A stretch of DNA of 6,771 bases from an uncultured Eggerthellaceae bacterium (GCA_946618265.1 CAMOLA010000080.1:1-6771); one strand, 5' to 3'. Numbered from the stretch's first letter, positions 1 through 4,981 are shown. The notes: generated by a model not told the origin, from the letters alone. Translations and numbers: made by a program.

Positions 1-11
1 GTCCGTTAAGA

Positions 12-56
12 GAATCTGGTACGAATTCAAGCACGATTCGTACCAGATTCGTACCA
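12..56. repeat. Perfect inverted repeat plus tandem GATTCGTACCA doublet
   Basis: The arms GAATCTGGTACGAAT (12-26) and ATTCGTACCAGATTC (36-50) are perfect reverse complements of 15 bp around a 9-nt centre. The right arm overlaps two head-to-tail copies of GATTCGTACCA (35-45 and 46-56), a direct repeat with an 11-bp period. The word ATTCGTACC reappears as a doublet at 5161-5181. The structure suits an operator for a dimeric DNA-binding protein. No gene is visible to its left within the window, so its target is unknown. A hairpin or terminator role is less likely because no T-run follows. Confidence 0.75.
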
Positions 57-150
57 ACCAACTCGCCGAGGCGAAAGGATGTCCTGACCTTAAGCCTTTG
101 GCCAGCGGATTTGCAGGCTCGATTTGAAAGCGGGTTTCTCATGCGTCTCT

Positions 151-306
151 TGAGTGGGAATAAACCGCTGGTTCTACGCTATCCTACACCATGCTACAGC
201 GTCGACATGTTTCCGCAGTTAGATAGCCCTTTTCATGCGACGACGTGCGACGATGTGCGACGGCGTAAACGGACCGAATCGCGTCTTTTCCTTACTTTTT
301 CCTTAC
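151..306 (+). repeat. 156-bp dispersed intergenic repeat, copy A
   Basis: This stretch aligns without any gap to 2858-3013, with 119 of 156 positions identical (hand count, about 76%). The best conserved blocks are GAGTGGGAATAAA (152-164), GACATGTTTCCGCAG (near 204-218), and GACGGCGTAAAC running into the 35-bp element at 272-306. Three tandem 10-bp words of the form TGCGACGNNG lie at 236-265. The 68-codon open frame across it is not conserved: the matching frame of copy B has a stop, and the substitutions show no synonymous bias. I therefore read it as a non-coding repeat and not as a gene. Confidence 0.8.
272..306 (+). repeat. 35-bp element, copy 1 (TTCCTTA doublet)
   Basis: The left half is GACCGAATCGCGTC. 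The right half holds TTCCTTA at 288-294 and again at 299-305, an 11-bp period with a T-rich 4-nt spacer. It ends 45 bp upstream of the TATAAT box that probably drives the toxin-antitoxin operon. Three further copies of exactly the same length lie at 2740, 2979 and 4906. The direct-repeat geometry resembles winged-helix response-regulator sites. Confidence 0.8.
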
Positions 307-331
307 GGCACCCTTGACCTCGAACCACTAT

Positions 332-357
332 ACGTACGTTGTTGCGTACGTTATAAT
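332..357 (+). promoter_or_regulatory. Promoter -10 box with adjoining palindrome, TA operon
   Basis: A consensus TATAAT lies at 352-357, 34 nt before the antitoxin ATG. Directly against it is the palindrome ACGTACG-TTGTTG-CGTACGT (332-338 and 345-351), which covers the -10 to -30 region. No good -35 hexamer is seen at 16-18 bp; a TTGACC at 314-319 is too far away. A palindrome on the core promoter fits the known autorepression of YefM/YoeB-type operons by the antitoxin and its complex. That role here is inferred. Confidence 0.55.
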
Positions 358-390
358 TTAGCTACCGAATCAAGATGAAAGGATCTCGAC

Positions 391-642
391 ATGACGAGCA
401 TTACGGCGACAGCGGCCCGAAAGGATATCTACAACCTCATCGCACGCGTCAACGAGGACTGCAAGCCCATTGCGATCACGAGTTCGAAGGGCAAGGGTGC
501 GGTGCTCGTCGGCGAGGACGACTGGGCCGCAATCGAGGAGACCCTCTACATCATGGGCGTCCCCGGCATGGCGGAGAAGCTCCTTGCAGGCCATGAAGAA
601 GACCTCGAAGATTGCGTGCCAGCCGATTCCCTCGAGTGGTAG
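391..642 (+). CDS. YefM/Phd-family antitoxin
   Basis: This 83-residue protein matches the YefM branch of the Phd/YefM antitoxin family. The N-terminal DNA-binding half starts MTSITATAARKDIYNLI and continues with VNEDCKPIAITSSKGKGAVLV. The family's EDDWAAIEETLYIM segment follows at about residues 42-55, and then a VPGM turn and an acidic tail (EEDLEDC) that would wrap the toxin. In this family the N-terminal half dimerises on an operator palindrome and the disordered C-terminus neutralises the toxin. The start is ATG 391 because AAAGGA (378-383) sits 7 nt before it. The toxin gene begins 5 nt after the stop, so the two are probably translationally coupled. The upstream palindrome at 332-351 is the likely autoregulatory site. 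Length is normal for the family. Confidence 0.9.
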   Translation: MTSITATAARKDIYNLIARVNEDCKPIAITSSKGKGAVLVGEDDWAAIEETLYIMGVPGMAEKLLAGHEEDLEDCVPADSLEW

Positions 643-647
643 CGGCC

Positions 648-941
648 ATGTACAGGATCGTTTTCACGAAGCAGGCGGCGAAAGACGCGAAGAAGTTGAA
701 GGCAGCGGGGCTCGACGCGAAGGCGAAGGGTCTCGTCGCAGTAGTCGCGAAGGACCCTTTCGCCTATCCACCTGCATTCGAGCCTCTGGTCGGCAGCCTT
801 GCGGGAATGTACTCGAGAAGAATCAACAGGCAGCACAGGTTCGTATACGAGGTGCTCGAGGAACCAATGGCAAGCGGTGATACGGAGTACGACGGCACCG
901 TCAAGGTGCTAAGCATGTGGACCCATTACGAAACCGTCTGA
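648..941 (+). CDS. Txe/YoeB-family toxin (ribosome-dependent mRNA interferase)
   Basis: This 97-residue protein is the partner of the antitoxin just upstream. Family members are RelE-fold ribonucleases that cleave mRNA in the ribosomal A site. By eye alignment to E. coli YoeB, the segment FEPLVGSLAGMYSRRINRQHR (residues 44-64) carries the counterparts of catalytic E46 (here E45) and R65 (here R64). The near-terminal HY supplies H93 and Y94, the counterparts of H83 and Y84. Compared with YoeB it has about 12 extra residues between VYEVLEE and VKVLSMW (about 71-85, acidic, Gly/Asp rich), and three residues (ETV) after the final Tyr. ATG 648 is chosen because it gives the family N-terminus MYRIVFTKQA; an in-frame ATG at 612 lies inside the antitoxin. 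All catalytic residues are present, so it is probably active. Confidence 0.88.
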   Translation: MYRIVFTKQAAKDAKKLKAAGLDAKAKGLVAVVAKDPFAYPPAFEPLVGSLAGMYSRRINRQHRFVYEVLEEPMASGDTEYDGTVKVLSMWTHYETV

Positions 942-973
942 GCACAACGAATCGTACCCCGACCTCTTTGAAC

Positions 974-2645
974 TCACAGCCACGCATACCCCGACTTAGC
1001 AACAAGCTCCTGGCCCTGCTCACCGCGAATCCAGTCAATCAAACGTACGAGGTTGGCCTGCCTGGTATCGGCACTCGGGTCGTCTTCGATTCGCGCGCGG
1101 CCCTCTTCCAAATCGCCCTTGCGCGTGACAGCGTAGAACTCGCCCGTAATCGGATAGCTTCCATCCGTGATGTTCTCGGGCGTCGGGGGCACCCCCTCAA
1201 TCTCGAGCAACTTCACGTCGTATTCGCCCACCAGGTCGGTCACATAGTACCTGAAGGAGTATCCTATCGCGCCCACACCGTTGTCGTAGTTGGCCACGGC
1301 CCTCACGAGCCCGCCCATAGACGCGCTGTAAAGCTCGCTGGGGGCTTCCATGAGCGGGGTATCTCCCATGAAGCGCACCATCATCGACTGGGATCCGGAG
1401 TTCTGGTTGCGCTGGTATGCGCGAATCGGCTCGTCGTTGCCGCCGACCTCGCGCCAGTTCGTTATCTCGCCGGCGTAGATCGCCTTCACCTGCTCGACGG
1501 AAAGCGAATCCACCGGATTGGAGGCGTTCACCAAAGAACACGAAGCCCTCGCGCCCGATGGGCGTGTAGTCGAACTCGACGCCCATCCCCCGCGCTTCCT
1601 GGGCCTGACCATCGTCGGCCTTCGTGCCGAAGAAGACGTCCGTATGACCCTCGGCAAGGACGGTGAAGCCTGCAGACGAGTTGTTGTACTGGAAGGTATC
1701 GCCATATTCGCCGAAGGCCTTGCCTGGATGCTCGATGTCGTATATGGGAATGCGCGTGTCGTCGAAGTAGTCATAATAGCCCTGGTTGTCGCCTTCCACC
1801 GAGTATGGTTGCACCCCCGCTGCGGCGGCCCGTGCTCCGTCGGCGCTTCCGCGATCGAAACCCAAGTCGAAACCTTCGCGACTCAGCCCCGTATAGCCTT
1901 TTGAATCCTGCATGATTTTCTGTACGCGCGTGTCTGAGGACTCGTTTTCCCCTACCGCCTGGAGCAGCGCGAGACGGAAGCCCGCCACATATCCATTTTC
2001 GGCAGCGTTGTTATAGTCCCATCTATCCCACTGGACGCTGGTCGCCTCCTCAGGATAGGTAGCCGTCACGAAAGCCGAAGCTAATGGTAGAAGCGCCGTG
2101 GCCGCATCGACACGAGGCAGGTTGTCCCCAGCGGAGAAACGCAGCGTGGCGGGCTCGTCGAGCCGCTCCACTCCTTCTCCTGTAAACGGGCGGTATTGGC
2201 CGTAACCTCCTTCGATGTTATTTGCGATGTTATTCTCGTCAAGCGCATCGGCTGCTTGCCTGTCGTAGGTTGCCGGGTCCACGAACTTGGCAGACGAATC
2301 CAACCAGTTAGCGGCGAAGAGCGCGAGCAAAGCAGCAAGGATGACTGCGCGCACTGCTGTCGCCTTGCGATTTTTGCCCACGACGAAGATGAGGGCGGTG
2401 ACGATGCCGAGGATTGCGGGCACGAGCAGGAAAACCGCGCTTCCCAAAAAGCCGTAGAAGAAGGTCGTCTCCCATGCGCCGAGCGCAACCATGAAGAATA
2501 TGATGGGCTGGGGCAGCCAGACGAGGACCGCGAGCACGATGCGTACAGCTAACGACGCCTCGCTCCGCCCGTTCGGTTGAACCGCGCGGTCATTTGCGGG
2601 CGGGAGCGGCATTGCGTCCGATTTGTCTTCTTCGTATACTTGCAT
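974..2645 (-). pseudogene. Membrane-anchored PstS-like phosphate-binding protein, frameshifted
   Basis: Reading from ATG 2645, a frame runs 371 codons to REGFVFF, then loses the family pattern and ends at 1197. A second frame continues with VNASNPVDSLSVEQVKAIY, then GEITNWREVGG and NSGSQSMM, and stops at 974. Removing one G of the GG at 1531-1532 (minus strand) joins them into about 556 residues. The N-terminus has no lipobox; three hydrophobic helices lie at about 33-56, 62-90 and 98-113, followed by a PstS-type periplasmic-binding fold. PstS-family proteins bind inorganic phosphate outside the cell for the Pst ABC transporter, but no pstCAB lies nearby, so the ligand is inferred. GAGGAGA (2651-2657) lies 5 nt before the ATG. 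The cause may be a real mutation or a sequencing error. The gene converges on the toxin gene, 32 bp apart. Confidence 0.85.
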
Positions 2646-2672
2646 CTTTATCTCCTCGGTTTTTGCAATGCA

Positions 2673-2678
2673 ATTATA
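2673..2678 (-). promoter_or_regulatory. -10 box for the PstS-like gene
   Basis: On the minus strand TATAAT reads at 2678-2673, 27 nt before the start codon at 2645. A convincing -35 hexamer is missing at 16-18 bp. A weak -35 would fit activation by a factor bound upstream, such as at the 35-bp element at 2740-2774. Confidence 0.5.
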
Positions 2679-2739
2679 CTTGGCTCGGGAATAGCCACGT
2701 TAATGAAAAGGGAGTCTCCGCTTTGGTGGCTCTCGGTGC

Positions 2740-2774
2740 GACCGAAGCGCGTCTTTTCCTTACTTTTTCCTTAC
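2740..2774 (+). repeat. 35-bp element, copy 2 (TTCCTTA doublet)
   Basis: The left half is GACCGAAGCGCGTC. The right half has TTCCTTA at 2756-2762 and 2767-2773. It differs from copy 1 only at the T/G position of the left half. It lies 61 bp upstream of the TATAAT of the PstS-like gene, which runs the other way. CGCTTTGGT (2720-2728) can pair with ACCGAAGCG (2741-2749), with one G-T pair, to make a hairpin into the left half. Confidence 0.8.
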
Positions 2775-2857
2775 TCTCGCTTTGCAAGTTGCTTTCGGCG
2801 TAAAACTCCAGCACTTTGACCTGCGCATTCATAATGACATGGAAACTATTGCACCCC

Positions 2858-3013
2858 TGAGTGGGAGTAAAACGTTGGTTCTACACCTTGCGACACCATA
2901 CTACTGCATGGACATGTTTCCGCAGGTAGATGGCTAATTATGTACGACAACGCGCTACGACTCACGACGGCGTAAACGGACCGAATCGCGTCCGTCACTG
3001 ATTTTTCACTGAC
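2858..3013 (+). repeat. 156-bp dispersed intergenic repeat, copy B
   Basis: This is the partner of 151-306 at a constant offset of 2707 with no insertion or deletion. Conserved blocks are GAGTGGGAGTAAA (2859-2871), GACATGTTTCCGCAG (2911-2925), and GACGGCGTAAACGGACCGAA running into the 35-bp element. TTTGACCTGCG at 2815-2825 precedes GAGTGGGA by 44 bp, an arrangement repeated at 4982 and 5025. An antisense open frame of 66 codons covers this copy but has no counterpart in copy A, so I do not call a gene. Confidence 0.8.
2979..3013 (+). repeat. 35-bp element, copy 3 (TCACTGA doublet)
   Basis: The left half is GACCGAATCGCGTC, identical to copy 1. The right half carries TCACTGA at 2995-3001 and 3006-3012 with a TTTT spacer. 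Compared with TTCCTTA in the same register, three positions differ, and they differ identically in both repeats. The arms 2943-2961 and 3026-3044 form an imperfect inverted repeat (16 of 19) that encloses this element. Confidence 0.8.
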
Positions 3014-3159
3014 GCCGCCTGCCGCGTTGTAGCGCGTCGTCGTCATGGAAGGCTGATCGAAAGAGCAGACTCGACGGTTGTCGCTAACGCGATGCTTTTA
3101 GCCGTTTTCATTCGGGTCGCTTTTCGTCGGTCGAGCCAGCTGGCAAGGCCTGCAGGACG
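3014..3159. other. Intergenic stretch without a recognised gene
   Basis: No open frame here has a ribosome-binding site or recognisable protein. It includes the right arm of the inverted repeat around copy 3 (3026-3044) and a 10-bp palindrome GCCAGCTGGC (3135-3144). I see no clear terminator for the minus-strand gene that ends at 3160. Confidence 0.5.
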
Positions 3160-3334
3160 TCAGCGCCTTCTCTCAATTATTCGCGCAAGGGCCATGCAAA
3201 AGCCAACAAATGAGACTACCAACGAAAACGCCCACTTAGCAGTCAAATGCCACTGAGACTGTATACCATGCGCAATACAGATGGCAAGAATGACCCCCCA
3301 GCAAGATGGCGCCTATCACGCACTCTTTGTTCAT
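3160..3334 (-). pseudogene. Small two-helix membrane protein, frameshifted at a G6 run
   Basis: From ATG 3334 the minus strand reads MNKECVIGAILLG and then falls out of frame at six consecutive G (plus-strand C at 3294-3299). With five G the frame continues as GVILAICIAHGIQSQWHLTA, then KWAFSLVVSFVGFC, MALARIIERRR and a TGA at 3160. This gives 57 residues. The product would have two hydrophobic helices (about residues 6-24 and 35-54), a short polar loop and a positive C-terminus, a coherent small membrane protein. AGGAAGG lies 8 nt before the ATG, and a divergent promoter is at 3432-3459. I do not recognise the family. Alternatives are a relic, a contingency tract, a sequencing error, or chance hydrophobicity on a non-coding strand. 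Confidence 0.5.
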
Positions 3335-3431
3335 CGTTCGTACCTTCCTGGAATCTGCACGTGCGCCCTTCCACGGTCTTCGAGGTTGGAGGGCGTGAAC
3401 TCGCTTGGGGCGGGAACTTGAAGCTATTCGG

Positions 3432-3459
3432 ATTGTACTGGAATGCTCATTATTGTCAG
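3432..3459 (-). promoter_or_regulatory. Divergent minus-strand promoter
   Basis: Read on the minus strand, CTGACA (3459-3454) and TACAAT (3437-3432) are separated by 16 bp. Transcription would start near 3425 and reach the small membrane gene after a leader of about 90 nt. Its -35 box overlaps the plus-strand -35 box (TTGTCA, 3453-3458), so both promoters would share control by the adjacent palindrome. Confidence 0.5.
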
Positions 3460-3481
3460 TATCACGTTATCGTGATACAAT
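3453..3481 (+). promoter_or_regulatory. Promoter with embedded operator palindrome, DUF4160/DUF2442 operon
   Basis: TTGTCA (3453-3458) and TACAAT (3476-3481) are separated by exactly 17 bp. The perfect palindrome GTATCACG-TTAT-CGTGATAC occupies 3459-3478, filling the whole spacer and overlapping the -10 box. A repressor bound there would shut the promoter. The second gene of the operon carries a helix-turn-helix, so it is the natural candidate for autoregulation. Transcription would start near 3488, giving a leader of about 23 nt. Confidence 0.8.
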
Positions 3482-3510
3482 CTTCAAGCCACAGAAGAAA
3501 GGGGTCAGAG

Positions 3511-3765
3511 GTGCCGACACTTGCGAGGTTCTACGGTATCGTCATGCGGATGTATTTCCTGGGCTCCGAGCACAACCCGCCGCACGTGCACGCGATATAC
3601 GGCGAGGACACGGCCGCGTTCGACATAAGGACCGGCGAGATGATCGAGGGAGGCATGCCCAACCGGGCCGCCGGGATGATACGCGAGTGGATTTCGATGA
3701 ACAGGGACGACCTGCTGGAGATGTGGGAGACGCAGGAGTTCAGAAAACTCGACCCGCTCGACTAG
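3511..3765 (+). CDS. DUF4160 domain protein
   Basis: This 84-residue protein is made up of the DUF4160 domain. It starts MPTLARFYGIVMRMYF, followed by the family hallmark EHNPPHVHAIYGE (about residues 20-32), then FDIRTGEMIEGGMPNR, and MIREWISMNRDDLLEMWE near the end. The function of the family is not established. It is regularly found next to DUF2442 proteins, as here, and such pairs look like toxin-antitoxin modules. The start is GTG 3511: GAAAGGGG (3497-3504) is 6 nt before it and the family N-terminus begins there. An in-frame ATG at 3247 would add 88 unrelated residues and place the promoter inside the gene, so I rejected it. It is co-transcribed with the next gene, 14 bp away. Confidence 0.88.
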   Translation: MPTLARFYGIVMRMYFLGSEHNPPHVHAIYGEDTAAFDIRTGEMIEGGMPNRAAGMIREWISMNRDDLLEMWETQEFRKLDPLD

Positions 3766-3779
3766 CAAGGAGGCGCAAG

Positions 3780-4217
3780 ATGCTGTTCCACAAGGTCAAG
3801 GACGTTTCCGCCCTACCAGGCATGAGGCTGAGCGTGCAGTTCGCGAACGGCACCACGAAGCTCTACGACGTCGCGCCCCTGACGGCGCGCTTCCCGGTCT
3901 TCGCGCAACTTGCGGACGAAGCCCTCTTCAGCTCCGTGGAAGTCGACCAGGGAGGCTACGGGATCATCTGGAACGACGACATCGACCTCTCCTGCGACGA
4001 GCTCTGGGAAAACGGCACAGAGGTGTCCACGCCTTTCGACGGCCTCATGTCGTTCTCCGACGCGAGCGAGCTATGGGGATTGAGCGAGTCGACGCTTCGC
4101 AAGGCCGTGTCGTACGGCAAGATTGTCCCAGGCGTCGATGCGCGCAAGTACGGCAAGCAGTGGGTCGTGACGCGAGAAGCTATGGGCAGAGAGTACGGCG
4201 AGCCGGCGTCAGCATGA
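3780..4217 (+). CDS. DUF2442 protein with C-terminal helix-turn-helix
   Basis: Residues 1-80 of this 145-residue protein form the DUF2442 domain: MLFHKVKDVSALPG, then LSVQFANGTTKLYDVAPL, and GGYGIIWNDDIDLSCDELWENG. Residues about 90-140 form a second domain, SFSDASELWGLSESTLRKAV followed by YGKIVPGVDARKYGKQWVV and TREAMGREYG, which reads like an excisionase/MerR-type helix-turn-helix with a wing. AAGGAGG (3767-3773) is 6 nt before ATG 3780. The protein probably binds the palindrome in its own promoter (3459-3478) and acts as the regulator or antitoxin side of the DUF4160 pair. That assignment is inference; DUF2442 itself has no proven activity that I can cite. The stop codon lies in the loop-proximal part of a hairpin at 4204-4222. 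Confidence 0.85.
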   Translation: MLFHKVKDVSALPGMRLSVQFANGTTKLYDVAPLTARFPVFAQLADEALFSSVEVDQGGYGIIWNDDIDLSCDELWENGTEVSTPFDGLMSFSDASELWGLSESTLRKAVSYGKIVPGVDARKYGKQWVVTREAMGREYGEPASA

Positions 4218-4239
4218 CGCCGCCCTACCGAAGGGCAGC
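4204..4239 (+). terminator. Two small hairpins at the end of the DUF2442 gene
   Basis: CGGCGTCA (4204-4211) and TGACGCCG (4215-4222) form an 8-bp stem with a 3-nt loop that includes the stop codon. Right after it, GCCCT and AGGGC (about 4225-4239) form a 5-bp stem. The sequence that follows has only scattered T, so an intrinsic terminator is possible but weak. Confidence 0.35.
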
Positions 4240-4355
4240 CGTTCTCGATTCTTCAGTTGCGACGTCTTGCAATGCTGCCTGGTGCCGAGAGACAAGCCAA
4301 GACCAGTTACAAATCGCCTGTAGCAACACGGTGGAGGCTTTGAGCCACGCACGGG

Positions 4356-4378
4356 TATACTATCCCGACTTAGGATAG
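4356..4378 (+). promoter_or_regulatory. Possible -10 box and operator before the membrane protein gene
   Basis: TATACT at 4356-4361 could be a -10 box; no matching -35 is seen. It runs into an inverted repeat CTATCC-N7-GGATAG (4360-4365 and 4373-4378) about 36 nt before ATG 4414. The evidence is position and symmetry only. Confidence 0.3.
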
Positions 4379-4413
4379 ATTTTGACTAAAAGACAGAGGG
4401 ATATGCTCTAACG

Positions 4414-4875
4414 ATGGATGCAATCGACTGGGATTCAGATGACGAGGCCTTGATGGAAGAAGCCAGGGCGCAGGGGTGCAGGACGGTAACCCTGACCTTG
4501 GCGGTCATCACAGCAGCAGCCGTCTGCGCGATGGCTGTATGCCTCTTCTCTCTTGCCAGCTGCAAATCCGACTGGGAGGACTACTATGCTCGCCAGAGGG
4601 ATGCTGCGGCGTCTTCGGCCTGCGCCTACTGCGAAGGGGGCCTCGGCGCTGCTGGCGCACGGGCAACATCCGTCACGGCTCGCGACTTGCCGGAATGGCG
4701 CGAGTTCACCTTCAGACCCGCGACGCGATTCGACGTTACGGTGGAGACGGCTGCGGGAACGTACCGAGTGCTTGTGACCGAGGCGCTACCAGAAAACTGG
4801 GAAGAAGGAGACTTTCCCCGACCGCCAGAAGAGATATCGACACCTGCAGTGGAGTCCGCGGATATGGTTAGGTAA
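4414..4875 (+). CDS. Unrecognised single-pass membrane protein
   Basis: I do not recognise this 153-residue protein. It begins with a strongly acidic stretch (MDAIDWDSDDEALMEEAR, residues 1-18), then has one hydrophobic helix at about 24-49 (VTLTLAVITAAAVCAMAVCL and onward). An Asp/Tyr/Arg-rich segment with a CAYC motif (70-73) follows. Residues 95-125 (WREFTFRPATRFDVTVETAA, then TYRVLVTEALPENW) look like a small beta-rich domain, and the tail is Pro/Glu-rich. The likely topology is N-terminus inside and domain outside, because Arg precedes the helix and the helix is not followed by a positive cluster. A Cys at 50 ends the helix, but the acidic N-terminus does not resemble a lipoprotein signal. 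GAGGG (4396-4400) is 13 nt before the ATG, which is long, so the exact start is uncertain. Copy 4 of the 35-bp element begins 30 bp after the stop. Confidence 0.65.
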   Translation: MDAIDWDSDDEALMEEARAQGCRTVTLTLAVITAAAVCAMAVCLFSLASCKSDWEDYYARQRDAAASSACAYCEGGLGAAGARATSVTARDLPEWREFTFRPATRFDVTVETAAGTYRVLVTEALPENWEEGDFPRPPEEISTPAVESADMVR

Positions 4876-4905
4876 AGCGAGGAGCTTTCGAAACGTCCAT
4901 GGTTT

Positions 4906-4940
4906 GACCGAAGCGCGTCTTTCACTGAGTTTTCACTGAC
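4906..4940 (+). repeat. 35-bp element, copy 4 (TCACTGA doublet)
   Basis: The left half is GACCGAAGCGCGTC, identical to copy 2. The right half holds TCACTGA at 4922-4928 and 4933-4939 with a GTTT spacer. GCTTTCG (4884-4890) and CGAAAGC (4961-4967) form a 7-bp inverted repeat around it. It is the only copy lying just downstream of a gene on the same strand. Confidence 0.8.
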
Positions 4941-4981
4941 TTCTACGCGTTCTGCACTTACGAAAGCCAATCAATAGTGTT

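Noticed and set aside
236..265. Three tandem 10-bp TGCGACGNNG words as a CRISPR-like or satellite array
   Set aside because: The units are contiguous with no spacers, there are only three, and they are degenerate in copy B.
111..317. Plus-strand open frame of 68 codons in the left repeat region
   Set aside because: It lies over repeat copy A; the aligned frame in copy B has a stop and non-synonymous drift, and there is no convincing ribosome-binding site.
1525..1540. Programmed ribosomal frameshifting in the PstS-like gene
   Set aside because: No slippery sequence, stimulatory hairpin or internal Shine-Dalgarno is visible, and PstS proteins are not known to use it.
974..1774. A separate 266-codon gene at the end of the PstS-like locus
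   Set aside because: Its first part has no protein pattern, and the rest is the natural C-terminal half of the PstS-like protein after the frameshift.
151..3013. Insertion sequence or transposon ends
   Set aside because: The two repeat copies are in direct orientation, no transposase or target duplication is visible, and the region between them is not bounded by inverted ends.
2846..3046. Minus-strand open frame of 66 codons over repeat copy B
   Set aside because: The matching strand of copy A contains several stops. Its similarity to the antisense frame at 4626-4970 (VSENSVKDALRS-like) only reflects the shared TCACTGA element.
3247..3510. N-terminal extension of the DUF4160 protein from ATG 3247
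   Set aside because: The extra 88 residues resemble no domain and would cover a near-consensus promoter and its operator; GTG 3511 has a good ribosome-binding site.
4626..4970. Minus-strand open frame of 114 codons
   Set aside because: It is antisense to the membrane protein at 4414-4875 and runs into a repeat element; it lacks a start signal.
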